From an uncultured bacterium (lineage in GTDB: Bacteria; Planctomycetota; Brocadiia; Brocadiales; Scalinduaceae): DNA of 43,262 bases. The notes below the pieces were generated by a model. The model saw only the letters and a program-made list of their open reading frames with translations. It did no database searches and had not been told where the DNA came from. The stretch spans positions 1 to 43,262 of the forward strand of contig CAJXKT010000004.1 of NCBI GenBank assembly GCA_913055705.1. The letters run 5' to 3'. Shown piece by piece: positions 16,237-25,519 of the stretch (its first letter is position 1; every line of letters begins with the position of its first letter). Made by a program: the position numbers and the translations under genes.

Positions 16237-16830
16237 ATGTGTAAAAAAACAGTTATTGTTTTGGCCTTTTTTGCCATAACGAGTTTAACTTATAATACCG
16301 CTTATTGTATGTCTATTGATTTAACGAGTAACCAAATAAATGAAGCGGTTAAATACGGGCAAACTAACAAGCTGGCAAGCCCAAAAGATTTTGCAGAGCC
16401 CTGGATTGTTCGCCTTGATGAAAAAAGTGGTTGGGCCACTTTATGGACACCGTATCACAATGTTGCCTTTAAAGCAAAGAAAGCGGCTGTTGAAAGACGA
16501 GAGCTATCTCAAAGAGAAATATTAAGGGCATTACATATCAAGGAAAGCTTGACTTTTGTTGTATCAGTTTTCGGTGAATATATGGAGTTTGCAAGAGGCT
16601 TTAACGCTATCCTCTACTCCAAAGATAAAACTGTATATCCAATTTATTCGTATTTTCCGGAGTTTGCAGAACCCAGCAGTTTTTATCCAGAAGAACCGGC
16701 ATATGTAGCAGGATGTGTATACAAATTCTCGATTGATGACATAAACCAGAAGTCAGAGGCGAGATTGTTAATTACCTCTCCCGAAGGAAAAGAACTTGAG
16801 TTTGTCTTCGACCTGGTAAATGTAAAATAA
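16237..16830 (+). CDS. Exported protein of unknown function
   Basis: A 197-residue protein with a clear signal peptide (KKTVIVLAFFAITSLTYNTAYC, about 3-24); a cleavage site near Ala22/Cys24 is likely. The mature part begins with IDLTSNQINEAVKYG and contains SGWATLWTPYHNVAFKAKKA and a predicted beta-rich C-terminus (FVFDLVNV). I do not recognise the family. GGAGG lies just before the ATG and only 16 nt separate it from the DjlA-like gene, so it is the last gene of this operon. The company of a lipoprotein and a membrane co-chaperone suggests an envelope role. Confidence 0.75.
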   Translation: MCKKTVIVLAFFAITSLTYNTAYCMSIDLTSNQINEAVKYGQTNKLASPKDFAEPWIVRLDEKSGWATLWTPYHNVAFKAKKAAVERRELSQREILRALHIKESLTFVVSVFGEYMEFARGFNAILYSKDKTVYPIYSYFPEFAEPSSFYPEEPAYVAGCVYKFSIDDINQKSEARLLITSPEGKELEFVFDLVNVK

Positions 16831-16832
16831 TC

Positions 16833-16919
16833 TCTATAAGCCGATTTTCCACTTGGATCCATAAGCATTATGTGGAAATGGTAAAAAGGTAGGACAGGAA
16901 ATGGGTTTAAGCTTATAGC
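16833..16919. terminator. Nested inverted repeats between convergent genes
   Basis: An outer CTATAAGC/GCTTATAG pair (about 16834-16841 and 16911-16918) encloses an inner TTTCCAC/GTGGAAA pair (near 16846 and 16872). The position between two convergent genes fits a bidirectional terminator. The loops are long and no T-run follows, so this is weak. Confidence 0.3.
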
Positions 16920-17911
16920 GTAGGAGTATCATAATTCTTTGGGGAATATTCTGATACTTTATACCTCTCAATATCGTAATCTACCATCATCCTTATTAAT
17001 TCTTCAAATTTAACCTTTGGCTGCCATTTTAGTTTATTTCTTGCCTTGGCAGAGTCCCCTAATAGTAAATCAACTTCTGCAGGTCTTACAAACTTAGGGT
17101 CAACTACAACATAATCCTTCCAGTTCAAGCCTGCGTGATCGAAGGCAATTTCTACCAATTCATTGACAGAGTGAGCTTCGTCGGTTGATATAACATAGTC
17201 TTCGGGTTCATCCTGTTGAAGCATTAACCACATGGCTTCTACAAAATCACCCGCAAAACCCCAATCCCGCTTTGCATCAAGATTGCCCATCCTCAATTCG
17301 TTTGACAATCCCATCTTAATTCTGGCCACGGCGTCTGATACTTTTTTGGTGACAAACTCCAGGCCCCTTCTTGGAGATTCGTGGTTAAAGAGTATTCCGG
17401 AACAACAAAACAAATCATAGCTTTCTCTATAATTCACAGTGATCCAATGAGCATATAACTTAGCAACTCCATAAGGGCTCCTTGGATAAAAAACTGTTTG
17501 TTCATTCTGCGGTACTTCTGCTACCTTGCCAAACATCTCACTGCTGGATGCTTGATAGAAACGTATTTTTTTATTTACCAATCTTATTGCTTCTAATATT
17601 CTGGTAACTCCTAATGCGGTAAATTCACCTGTCAAAACCGGTTGGTTCCAGGAGGTGGGGACAAACGATTGTGCGCCTAAATTGTAAACCTCATCCGGGC
17701 AGCTTCCTTCTATTGCCTCAATTAAGGAGTTTTGATCAAGCAGGTCTCCCTGAAGAAGCTTGAGGTCGTCCTGGATATGCTTAATTCTCTCGAAATTACT
17801 TGAACTGCTACGACGAACGATACCATAAACTTCATAATCTTTTTTTAGCAGAAACTCGGCTAAATAGGAACCGTCCTGGCCAGTAACACCCGTAATTAAG
17901 GCAGTCTTCAT
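16913..17911 (-). CDS. gmd: GDP-mannose 4,6-dehydratase
   Basis: Converts GDP-mannose to GDP-4-keto-6-deoxymannose, precursor of fucose, rhamnose and perosamine. It is an extended short-chain dehydrogenase fold. The dinucleotide-binding motif GVTGQDGSY is at about 8-16, SSSEMFG supplies the catalytic Ser/Glu, and [15 protein letters not shown] supplies Tyr and Lys of Yxxx[18 protein letters not shown] and [20 protein letters not shown] are diagnostic of Gmd. The 332-residue length is typical. No fcl/GMER reductase or sugar-surface cluster is beside it. Confidence 0.95.
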   Translation of the reverse strand: MKTALITGVTGQDGSYLAEFLLKKDYEVYGIVRRSSSSNFERIKHIQDDLKLLQGDLLDQNSLIEAIEGSCPDEVYNLGAQSFVPTSWNQPVLTGEFTALGVTRILEAIRLVNKKIRFYQASSSEMFGKVAEVPQNEQTVFYPRSPYGVAKLYAHWITVNYRESYDLFCCSGILFNHESPRRGLEFVTKKVSDAVARIKMGLSNELRMGNLDAKRDWGFAGDFVEAMWLMLQQDEPEDYVISTDEAHSVNELVEIAFDHAGLNWKDYVVVDPKFVRPAEVDLLLGDSAKARNKLKWQPKVKFEELIRMMVDYDIERYKVSEYSPKNYDTPTL

Positions 17912-17946
17912 TTTTAATATATATATTATAAAAACTCTTGCCGATT

Positions 17947-17975
17947 ATACTAAATATACTACCAACGGCTGTCAA
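17947..17975 (-). promoter_or_regulatory. Promoter for gmd
   Basis: On the minus strand TTGACA (17970-17975), a 17-bp spacer, and TAGTAT (17947-17952). The start would be near 17940, about 30 nt before the ATG. The -10 box is the same TAGTAT as in the possible fabZ promoter. Confidence 0.45.
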
Positions 17976-17995
17976 TAACATTCTAAATTATTTTT

Positions 17996-19372
17996 CTATA
18001 ATCCATCCAGTATTGCATGACATAAGTCGGTTAGCGAATCATCTCTTGCTCCCATAACCAGTATGCTGTCATTAGGGATTGCTCTTTGCTTAACTTCGGT
18101 TATTATGTCATCCCTTTCAGGAATAAAAAACGCATTTATGCCCTTATCTTTCAGCTCTTCAATAATTTCTTTTGACGATATTCTTTTGTGTGCCGTTCCG
18201 CCCGCATAAAAAACTTCAGGCATATAAAGAGTATCGGCAGGTAAAAGTTTCCCGGCAAAGGCAGATATAAACTCATCTCTTAGAAATTCAGTTGGACCAT
18301 AACCGTGTGGTTGAAATACTACTATTAATCTTTCACTGCTCAACCTTGCGGCATCAATTGCTGCCTGAATCTTCCTTAGATTATGTGCATAATCATCTAT
18401 CACTTTTATCCCGTTTTTTTCACCAACAATTTCCATTCGTCTTTTTGTACTTTTAAAGGATTTCAACGCTTTATTAATCTCCTTATCTGAGATACCTTCT
18501 GTCTGAGCTACCGCTATAGCGGCAAGTGCATTAAAAACATTATACAGGCCCGGAATATTTATTTCAAAGTCATTGCCGTTCATTTCAAATCTTGACCCAA
18601 AAGGATTACAGGAAATTTGAGAAACCCTGACATCGGCCTCGCTACTCTCTCCGTATTTGATAACTTCTTTGGGCTTACCGTTAATTCTTATAAAACGAAA
18701 ACAATTTTCATTAATTATTACGGTACCAGAAGTATTCTCGGCAAATTTGCTGAATAGGACTCCAAGTTCTTCTACAGTCTTATGGTCCTTGGATAAGTCT
18801 GTTATAACCGAAACTTTTGGCATATAATTAATCAGGCTGCCATCACTCTCATCAGCCTCAATTATAATTTTTTCTGAATTCCCAAACCTGGCGTTACCCA
18901 AAGACTTTTCTGTTATGAAATCTTTTATGTACCCACCTCCAACAACTGTTGGATCATGGCCAGCCTGATCAAGAATCCATGATGTCATTCCGCATACAGT
19001 AGTCTTGCCATTGCTGCCACCTATTGCAATCCCGTATTTGTTGTTGAAAATATTGCTAAGTAATTCAGACCTTTTGATTATTCGAATGTTACGTTGCATT
19101 GCAATCTTCAGGTCTGGGTTGTCTTCTTCTACCGCACTGGAGGTAACTGTAAAGTCTATGGTGTTTTCTATACCTGTTCCATCCTGGGGATAAAGTTTGA
19201 TACCCTGAGATTCCAGTTTATGAAAGACTTCTGGTGTTTGTTTTTTGTCAATTCTCCTGTCTGAGCCACTTACAAAGTGTCCCTGTGATTTAATAATCTG
19301 AGCAAGTGCACTCATGCCGATTCCGCCAATTCCCACAAAATGATATCTTAATTTTTCTTTTGTATCCGACAT
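17996..19372 (-). CDS. Mur ligase family protein, MurC/Mpl-like
   Basis: A 458-residue ATP-dependent ligase in three Mur domains. The N-terminal UDP-sugar-binding motif VGIGGIGMSALA (about 13-24) is typical of MurC and Mpl. The ATP loop is GGSNGKTT (about 118-125) where MurC and Mpl have GTHGKTT. The central EADESDGS matches MurC. The C-terminal motif is DDYAHN where MurC/Mpl carry two histidines. It therefore combines a MurC-like N-terminus with MurE/CphA-like ATP and C-terminal motifs. It probably joins an amino acid or peptide to UDP-N-acetylmuramate, but MurC versus Mpl-like recycling cannot be settled. It follows deoB by 54 nt, with no other mur genes nearby. Confidence 0.75.
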   Translation of the reverse strand: MSDTKEKLRYHFVGIGGIGMSALAQIIKSQGHFVSGSDRRIDKKQTPEVFHKLESQGIKLYPQDGTGIENTIDFTVTSSAVEEDNPDLKIAMQRNIRIIKRSELLSNIFNNKYGIAIGGSNGKTTVCGMTSWILDQAGHDPTVVGGGYIKDFITEKSLGNARFGNSEKIIIEADESDGSLINYMPKVSVITDLSKDHKTVEELGVLFSKFAENTSGTVIINENCFRFIRINGKPKEVIKYGESSEADVRVSQISCNPFGSRFEMNGNDFEINIPGLYNVFNALAAIAVAQTEGISDKEINKALKSFKSTKRRMEIVGEKNGIKVIDDYAHNLRKIQAAIDAARLSSERLIVVFQPHGYGPTEFLRDEFISAFAGKLLPADTLYMPEVFYAGGTAHKRISSKEIIEELKDKGINAFFIPERDDIITEVKQRAIPNDSILVMGARDDSLTDLCHAILDGL

Positions 19373-19426
19373 ATCAGTAAGGTAACGTCAACACTTGAAA
19401 TATTTATATAGTAGAAAAAAACAATC

Positions 19427-20605
19427 TTAATTGCTTATCAATTCAGTGAAAAAACTTTCCCCTTTATCAAGTCTCAATTCCAGCAGTGCCTCTGATACCG
19501 TAGCGCCGACGTCAGCAAAGGAGTTGCGAATGTCAAGAGATCTTGGCTTATTCAATTTCTTTCCAAAAACCAAGAGAGGAACATATTCACGAGAATGATC
19601 TGTGCTAAGTGTAGTAGGGTCACATCCATGATCGGCCGTAATAATGATAACGTCTCCTGCTTTTAATGCATCAACAATCTCCGGCAGGCTTTTGTCAAAT
19701 GACTCTAATGCCTCTGCATAACCCTCTGGATTATTTCTATGCCCATATCTCATATCAAAGTCAATCAGATTGGTAAAAATAATGCCCTTAAAATCTCTCC
19801 TGATACTTTCTATTGTCTTTAAAACGCCATCACGATTATTAGTAGCATGTATTTCTCTTGTTAGCCCTCTGTGTGCGAAAATATCACCAATTTTACCGAC
19901 ACCAACAACTTCATATCCTTTTTTTACAGCCTTGTCCAACACCGTTTCTTCCGGTGGAGGCAAAGAGAAATCTCTCCGTCTTTCTGTTCGTGTATAAATC
20001 CCATTTTCCACTATAAACGGCCTGGCAATAACCCGGCCGACATTGTGTTTACCTTTTAATATATCCCGGGCACAATTACACATTTCGTATAATGATTCTA
20101 TCGGTATTACATCCTCACACGCAGCAATCTGGAAAACACTGTCCGCGGATGTATATACAATCGGAAAGCCTGTTTTAATATGCTCTTCACCTAACTCCTT
20201 TATTATTTCTGTGCCCGATGCTGTTTTATTGCCTAATATGGGCCTTCCAATAGCCGTAGTAAATGCTTTAATAACATCATCAGGAAATCCTTTCGGATAA
20301 GTGGGAAAAGGTTTTTCTGTTATAACTCCCATAATTTCCCAATGGCCGGAAGTTGTATCCTTAGCAGCGGAAGCTTCAATCATCTTGCCATAAAAAGCCT
20401 TTGCATCAACTTCTTTAGAGACACCAGGAATATCCCCAATCTTTCCAAGGCCGAAGCTCTCAAGGTTAGGAACGTTTAGACCTCCGACCGCCTTGGCAGT
20501 GTTTACTAATGTATTGCTGCCTTCATCCCCGAATTTATAAGCGTCCGGTAATTCGCCAATTCCAACGCTATCAAGAACTATAATAATTATTCTGTCTATC
20601 ATCAA
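19427..20605 (-). CDS. deoB: Phosphopentomutase
   Basis: Interconverts ribose-1-phosphate and ribose-5-phosphate (and the deoxy forms) in nucleoside salvage. It belongs to the alkaline phosphatase superfamily with two metals. Visible are VLDSVGIGELPDA (metal Asp near 11), DTTSGHWEIMG (nucleophile Thr region near 100), LIDFDMRYGHRNNPEGYAEALE, and the metal-binding ADHGCDPT near 326-333. The 392-residue length is normal. GAGAGG lies upstream of the ATG. It is unusually placed, leading into a Mur ligase rather than other deo genes. Confidence 0.96.
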   Translation of the reverse strand: MMIDRIIIIVLDSVGIGELPDAYKFGDEGSNTLVNTAKAVGGLNVPNLESFGLGKIGDIPGVSKEVDAKAFYGKMIEASAAKDTTSGHWEIMGVITEKPFPTYPKGFPDDVIKAFTTAIGRPILGNKTASGTEIIKELGEEHIKTGFPIVYTSADSVFQIAACEDVIPIESLYEMCNCARDILKGKHNVGRVIARPFIVENGIYTRTERRRDFSLPPPEETVLDKAVKKGYEVVGVGKIGDIFAHRGLTREIHATNNRDGVLKTIESIRRDFKGIIFTNLIDFDMRYGHRNNPEGYAEALESFDKSLPEIVDALKAGDVIIITADHGCDPTTLSTDHSREYVPLLVFGKKLNKPRSLDIRNSFADVGATVSEALLELRLDKGESFFTELISN

Positions 20606-20828
20606 TATGATTAAAACCTCTCTATTTTAACTATTGGCTACTGCTAGTTGAAGACATACTTGGTCAATAAAACCTGCAAGTTTTTTGTGTGTGAGGCTGT
20701 GACGGTGTCGGCCCATACAGACAATTTTGACCGCTTGGACGAAGTTACAAAACAGTTATGAAATTAGGTATGCAGTAGAGAAATGTATCATCTCGGTAAG
20801 GATTATTATATTTACATTAGTTGTGTGC

Positions 20829-21065
20829 TTAACTAAAAATCCCTTTGATAAAACTAAGGGCGATAAACACAATAATAGGAGAGATATCTATTCCTCCTAT
20901 AGACGGAATGACACGCCTGACCGGTTCGAGAACCGGCTCCGTTATTTTGTAAAGAATGGTTATAGCTGGATTATGTGGATTGTGGGGAATCCACGATAAG
21001 ACGATCCTTGCGATAAGTACTAACTTGTAAAGTCCTATAATTTGTCCAATAAAAGCAAGTTCCAT
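20829..21065 (-). CDS. YggT family membrane protein
   Basis: A 78-residue protein with two hydrophobic segments (about 4-25 and 60-76) flanking the family signature (ARIVLSWIPHNP...ITEPVLEPVRRVIP). YggT domains are small inner-membrane proteins often encoded near division or cell-wall genes; their exact role is unsettled. This is a single-repeat version. It is divergently oriented from the hxlB-like gene, with 195 nt between. Confidence 0.88.
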   Translation of the reverse strand: MELAFIGQIIGLYKLVLIARIVLSWIPHNPHNPAITILYKITEPVLEPVRRVIPSIGGIDISPIIVFIALSFIKGIFS

Positions 21066-21216
21066 ATGAAATATCCAAATGTTAAGGAAAATTTATTAGC
21101 TTAAAAACAGCCGAATACTAACAATTAATATTATTCATAGCAACAAAAAATTTATCATAAGTAATCAGATTTTGATAGATAAACCATATTTTTGTAGACC
21201 ATACATAACCTATTCC

Positions 21217-21245
21217 TTGAAATTATTATATTTAATTGATAGAAT
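21217..21245 (+). promoter_or_regulatory. Promoter of the SIS protein/lysC operon
   Basis: TTGAAA (21217-21222), a 17-bp spacer, and TAGAAT (21240-21245). Transcription would start about 10 nt before the ATG at 21261, so the leader is very short. Confidence 0.5.
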
Positions 21246-21260
21246 CTGCTTCACTCAATT

Positions 21261-21848
21261 ATGAAGAATATGAAATCCAAAAATAACGATTTAAGTATTA
21301 AGTCCACCACCAAGACTATAATAAGCGAAATAGGTTATGTCCTGGATGGTATAAAGGAAGATGAATTTAAAAAGTTTGTTAAGGCCATCAATTCATCAAA
21401 GAATATATTTGTAACCGGCCAGGGGCGCTCCGGGTTGGTTGCCCGAACGTTTGCCATGCGTCTGACACACATAGGATTTTCATGCTATGCAGTTGGAGAC
21501 ACGACAACACCAAACATTGACAAGGGTGACATACTTATTGCCTGCAGCAGTTCAGGTACGACTTCGATTACCTGCCATATTGCGGGACTTGCAAAGCGCC
21601 TGAATGCACAGGTTGTCGTAATCACTGCGCATCCGGACTCTGAATTATCCGATTACGCAGGTTTAACGATTGAAATACCGGCAAGGGAAACCGATCAGAT
21701 TATACAATCTCAGCTTACAGCACAATTTAGAAGTACGTTGTTTGAACAGGCGTGCCTTGTGTACCTTGATGCAGTGATCCTGGCGCTCGTACGCTTGCTC
21801 AACAGAGAAGAAGTCGAAATGACAAAGAGACATGCCAACCTGGAATAA
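21261..21848 (+). CDS. hxlB: SIS-domain sugar isomerase, 6-phospho-3-hexuloisomerase-like
   Basis: A 195-residue single SIS domain. VTGQGRSGLVARTFAMRLTHIG (about 50-71), GDILIACSSSGTT (about 88-100) and VVVITAHPDS match the 6-phospho-3-hexuloisomerase (PHI/HxlB) family, which converts hexulose-6-phosphate to fructose-6-phosphate in the ribulose monophosphate pathway for formaldehyde fixation or pentose supply. No hexulose-phosphate synthase (HxlA) is in the window, so the pathway is not proven. Other small SIS isomerases look similar. It is probably co-transcribed with lysC, 32 nt downstream. Confidence 0.75.
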   Translation: MKNMKSKNNDLSIKSTTKTIISEIGYVLDGIKEDEFKKFVKAINSSKNIFVTGQGRSGLVARTFAMRLTHIGFSCYAVGDTTTPNIDKGDILIACSSSGTTSITCHIAGLAKRLNAQVVVITAHPDSELSDYAGLTIEIPARETDQIIQSQLTAQFRSTLFEQACLVYLDAVILALVRLLNREEVEMTKRHANLE

Positions 21849-21880
21849 AATTGTACAAGACCTAACTCCCGAGGGATATA

Positions 21881-23098
21881 GTGCAACTAATTGTCCAAAA
21901 ATTCGGTGGTACATCAGTAGCAGATGCTGCACGCATGAAAATGGCAGCCAAACGCGCTGTCGACGCTCATTCTGCCGGTAACAGGGTCATTGTAGTTGTT
22001 TCCGCGCGGGGGAAAATGACTGATGAGTTATTGGAATTAGCTTACGAAATCAATGATAACCCTTCAACGCGCGAACTTGATTCACTACTTTCTACAGGCG
22101 AGCAGATGTCAAGTGCGCTTATGGCAATGGCAATCCACTCTTTAGGTTCTCCCGCAGTATCTTTTGTGGGCAGACAAATTGGAATCACAACAGACAGCTT
22201 TCATACAAAAGCAAGAATAGTTAATATGAAAGTTGACCGCATATTAGAAGAGTTATCAAAGAATAAAATAGTAGTAGTTGCCGGATATCAGGGCGTAGAT
22301 GAGAATGACAATATAACAACTCTGGGACGCGGAGGATCTGATACCAGCGCAGTGGCCCTTGCGGCCTTGCTCAAGGCGGACATATGTGATATATATACCG
22401 ATGTTGACGGGATATTCACAGCCGATCCGCGCATCGTCCCCAAGGCGAGAAAACTCGACAAAATATCCTACGATGAAATCCTGGAACTGGCAAGTATGGG
22501 AGCGCAGGTGGTTCATGTACGGTCTGTTGAATTGGCAAAAAAATACAACGTCCCTATCCGGGTAAGGTCGAGCTTTAATAATAGTATAGGAACCCTTATA
22601 TGCAAAGAGGTGATGGAAATGGAAGATATCGTTGTTAGCGGAGCAACAGTAACGAAAAATGATGCAAAAATAACCATAATCGGAGTGTCTGATGAACCCG
22701 GGCAGGCGGCGAAGATATTTCATGAACTTGCAAAAGAAAATATAAATGTAGACATGATCATCCAGAATATCAGTGCCCATGGATTAACAGATGTAACATT
22801 TACCGTACAGAAAGATGATCTGCCTCTTGCCATGGAAACAACAGAAAAAATAAAGAAAGAAATCCAGGCCAAAGAAATAGTTGCCGATGGCAAAATCGCA
22901 AAACTTTCAGTCGTGGGTATCGGTATGAGGACTCATAGTGGAATAGCGGACAAGATGTTCAAAACATTATCCGACGAGAAAATCAACATACAGATGATCA
23001 GTACTTCGGAGATTAAGATATCCTGTGTTATTGAAGAAAATCAAGCTGAGAAAGCCTTAAACTCAATGCATGATGCATTTGAGCTTGATAAAGAGTAA
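21881..23098 (+). CDS. lysC: Aspartate kinase
   Basis: Phosphorylates aspartate, the first step to lysine, diaminopimelate, threonine and methionine. The kinase domain opens with VQKFGGTSVAD (Lys7). LLSTGEQMSSALMAMAI and TTLGRGGSDTSAVALAA follow, the latter binding aspartate and ATP. Two ACT domains lie at about 265-405 (VSDEPGQAAKIFHELA and SVVGIGMRTHSGIADKMF), implying lysine or threonine feedback. The 405-residue length is that of the monofunctional form. The start codon is GTG with GAGGGA just upstream. Confidence 0.97.
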   Translation: MQLIVQKFGGTSVADAARMKMAAKRAVDAHSAGNRVIVVVSARGKMTDELLELAYEINDNPSTRELDSLLSTGEQMSSALMAMAIHSLGSPAVSFVGRQIGITTDSFHTKARIVNMKVDRILEELSKNKIVVVAGYQGVDENDNITTLGRGGSDTSAVALAALLKADICDIYTDVDGIFTADPRIVPKARKLDKISYDEILELASMGAQVVHVRSVELAKKYNVPIRVRSSFNNSIGTLICKEVMEMEDIVVSGATVTKNDAKITIIGVSDEPGQAAKIFHELAKENINVDMIIQNISAHGLTDVTFTVQKDDLPLAMETTEKIKKEIQAKEIVADGKIAKLSVVGIGMRTHSGIADKMFKTLSDEKINIQMISTSEIKISCVIEENQAEKALNSMHDAFELDKE

Positions 23099-23126
23099 TA
23101 AAATACACTCTTGGCCTGTCTTGATT

Positions 23127-24062
23127 TCATTTTTGCAGAACACTTCTAAAGTATTCTATAGTCTTTTTCAATCCATCGGTGCGTGACACCTCAGGTACCC
23201 AGTTCAGCAGTTTTTTTGCCTTTGTTATGTCCGGCTGTCTGCATTTCGGATCATCGATCGGTAACGGTTTAAATATGATTTTACTTTTGCTTCCAGTCAT
23301 TTCCAAGATCTCTTTTGCCACATCTATTAACTTAATCTCTGTCGGATTCCCTATATTTACCGGATCGGTAACATCTGACACCAGCAACCTGTGTATCCCT
23401 TCCACTAAATCGGAAACGTAACAGAAACTTCTTGTCTGTGAACCATCACCAAAAACGGTTAAGTCTTCCCCATTAAGTGCCTGTGAAATAAATGCGGGCA
23501 GCGCCCTGCCATCATTTATTCTCATCCTGGAGCCATAGGTGTTAAAGATTCTTACAATCCTCGTATCGACCCCATGGCTTCTGTGATATGCCATAACCAT
23601 AGCTTCCGCAAACCTTTTTGCCTCATCATAGACACCCCTTGGTCCCACTGGATTTACGTTTCCCCAGTAATCCTCCGTTTGAGGATGAACAAGCGGATCA
23701 CCATAAACCTCTGATGTTGATGCCAGCAAAAACCTGGCCTTCTTGTCTTTTGCGACCCCGATTGCATTCAACGTTCCCAATGAACCAACCTTTAAAGTCT
23801 GGATTGGCAACTTCAGGTAGTCCAGGGGGCTTGCGGGTGATGCAAAATGCAGGACATTGTCTATCTCGCCTTCAATATAAATATATTCACTAACGTTATG
23901 TTTAATAAAGGTAAATTTCGAATTGCCAATACAGTGTTCAATATTTTCTGAGGACCCTGTCAGCAAATTATCGATGCATATCACATCGTGTCCTTTTTCC
24001 ATTAAATAATCGCATAAGTGTGAGCCAAGGAAGCCAGCGCCCCCTGTAATCAGTGTCCGCAT
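23127..24062 (-). CDS. uxs: UDP-glucuronate decarboxylase (UDP-xylose synthase)
   Basis: Converts UDP-glucuronate to UDP-xylose using bound NAD. It is an extended short-chain dehydrogenase fold of 311 residues. [13 protein letters not shown] (about 6-18) binds [26 protein letters not shown] and [19 protein letters not shown] (catalytic Tyr and Lys) are the classic UXS signature. [15 protein letters not shown] and [15 protein letters not shown] also match. It converges with lysC (28 nt) and stands alone. It supplies xylose units for surface polysaccharide or glycoproteins. Confidence 0.92.
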   Translation of the reverse strand: MRTLITGGAGFLGSHLCDYLMEKGHDVICIDNLLTGSSENIEHCIGNSKFTFIKHNVSEYIYIEGEIDNVLHFASPASPLDYLKLPIQTLKVGSLGTLNAIGVAKDKKARFLLASTSEVYGDPLVHPQTEDYWGNVNPVGPRGVYDEAKRFAEAMVMAYHRSHGVDTRIVRIFNTYGSRMRINDGRALPAFISQALNGEDLTVFGDGSQTRSFCYVSDLVEGIHRLLVSDVTDPVNIGNPTEIKLIDVAKEILEMTGSKSKIIFKPLPIDDPKCRQPDITKAKKLLNWVPEVSRTDGLKKTIEYFRSVLQK

Positions 24063-24171
24063 GTTTTTATCCTATTTAAATAAGGCTATAGATTCACAAG
24101 ATATCTGGTAATTTTACAAGGTTATTTCAACCGTGCAAGAAGAAAAGCAGCATATTAGGTACAAATACAAA

Positions 24172-24200
24172 TTGACAACATCTATTGGTTTTAATAAACT
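24172..24200 (+). promoter_or_regulatory. Promoter of the aminotransferase gene
   Basis: TTGACA (24172-24177), a 17-bp spacer, and TAAACT (24195-24200). The start would be near 24207, about 44 nt before the ATG. Confidence 0.45.
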
Positions 24201-24250
24201 AACTCATTATGTACTAAATATTTTTAAGATTAATAGAGAAAATCTTCAGC

Positions 24251-25456
24251 ATGTCGATATCACAAGTAGTAAACAAAATCAAACCCTCTGCGACGTTATC
24301 TATAACCAGCAAAGTAAAGCAACTAAGATCAGAGGGCGTAAACGTAATAGGCCTTAGTGCGGGAGAGCCGGATTTTGATACCCCGGAAGACATAAAGCTT
24401 GCAGCAATCGAATCTCTAAAAAGCGGTTTTACAAAATATACGCCCACATCCGGTATTATAGAGCTTAAAAAAGCTATCTGCGAGAAACTGTCGAAAGAAA
24501 ACAATATAAATTATGCGCCCCAACAAGTGCTTACTTCGTGCGGCGCCAAACAGGCAATTTATAATTGCCTCCTTGCCTTATGTAATGATGGCGATGAAGT
24601 TCTGATTCCAGCGCCATATTGGGTAAGCTACCCGGAGCAGGTTGTCCTTGCAAGAGGAAAGCCGGTATTCATTGAATCATCCGATGAGAATAACTTTAAG
24701 ATTACAAAAAGCGATATCGAACGCAACATAACAGACAAGACAAAGGTACTTATAATAAACAGTCCCAGTAATCCTACCGGCAGTGTTTATACAAAAGAGG
24801 AACTTTATGAAATAGTCCAGGTTGCAATTAACGCCGGTTTGTATGTTATATCAGATGAAATCTACGAAAAAATTATATATGATGGAGTGGAACACTTTAG
24901 CCCTGCTTCATTTGGTAAAGATTTCTTTGAGAAGCTGATTACCGTAAATGGGTTTTCGAAAACATATTCAATGACGGGTTGGCGAATTGGTTATGCAGTT
25001 GGTCCTGCAGATATTATAAAAGCGGCTACTCTGATCCAGGATCATTCGACTTCCGGCCCAAACTCTTTTACCCAGAAAGCGGCAATAACTGCCTTACAAG
25101 GAGATGAAAAAGCAATTAAGGATATGGTTGCAGAATTTGATAAGAGAAGACGATACATTGTAGAACGGCTAAATAACATGGACGGAGTAACCTGCATGTT
25201 ACCCAAAGGTGCTTTCTATGTATTTCCAAATTTATCCGCTCTGTATGGGCGTGATATCTGCGGCCAGACAGCGACTAATTCGGTCGATTTATCAAATTTA
25301 ATCCTGGATAAAGCCCGAACGGCCATTGTCCCCGGTGAATGCTTCGGTTCTGATCACCATGCCAGGATATCATACGCAACATCCATGGAAAATATCAAGG
25401 AAGGAATGGACAGGATGGAAAAACTCCTGACCGAAGGTATTCCACACGAAAGTTAA
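24251..25456 (+). CDS. aspC: Class I pyridoxal-phosphate aminotransferase (aspartate aminotransferase type)
   Basis: A 401-residue fold type I aminotransferase, subgroup I-gamma (Thermus/Bacillus AspC-like). LSAGEPDFDTPE (about 37-48), NSPSNPTGSVY (cofactor Asn), VISDEIYEKIIYDG (Asp/Tyr), and the Schiff-base lysine Lys237 in GFSKTYSMTGWRIGY are all present. A substrate-binding Arg lies in ARISYATSMENI near 377. It transfers amino groups between aspartate or another amino acid and 2-oxoglutarate. Its neighbourhood with lysC fits aspartate-family metabolism, though uxs intervenes on the other strand. Prephenate aminotransferase activity, known in this subgroup, is possible. Confidence 0.92.
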   Translation: MSISQVVNKIKPSATLSITSKVKQLRSEGVNVIGLSAGEPDFDTPEDIKLAAIESLKSGFTKYTPTSGIIELKKAICEKLSKENNINYAPQQVLTSCGAKQAIYNCLLALCNDGDEVLIPAPYWVSYPEQVVLARGKPVFIESSDENNFKITKSDIERNITDKTKVLIINSPSNPTGSVYTKEELYEIVQVAINAGLYVISDEIYEKIIYDGVEHFSPASFGKDFFEKLITVNGFSKTYSMTGWRIGYAVGPADIIKAATLIQDHSTSGPNSFTQKAAITALQGDEKAIKDMVAEFDKRRRYIVERLNNMDGVTCMLPKGAFYVFPNLSALYGRDICGQTATNSVDLSNLILDKARTAIVPGECFGSDHHARISYATSMENIKEGMDRMEKLLTEGIPHES

Positions 25457-25492
25457 TTTGTTGTAATGCTCCTCTGGTCTTTTGTTTCGGCA

Positions 25493-25519
25493 GGCCCTGA
25501 ATCAGGCCGTACTATTTTT
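25493..25519 (+). terminator. Rho-independent terminator after aspC
   Basis: GGC(C)CTG-AAT-CAGGCC forms a short GC-rich stem with one bulge, followed by GTAC and TATTTTTTT. It overlaps the end of the convergent DUF2249 gene. Confidence 0.5.

Noticed and set aside
22256-22780. 174-residue minus-strand frame
   Set aside because: Antisense shadow of lysC; composition unlike a real protein.
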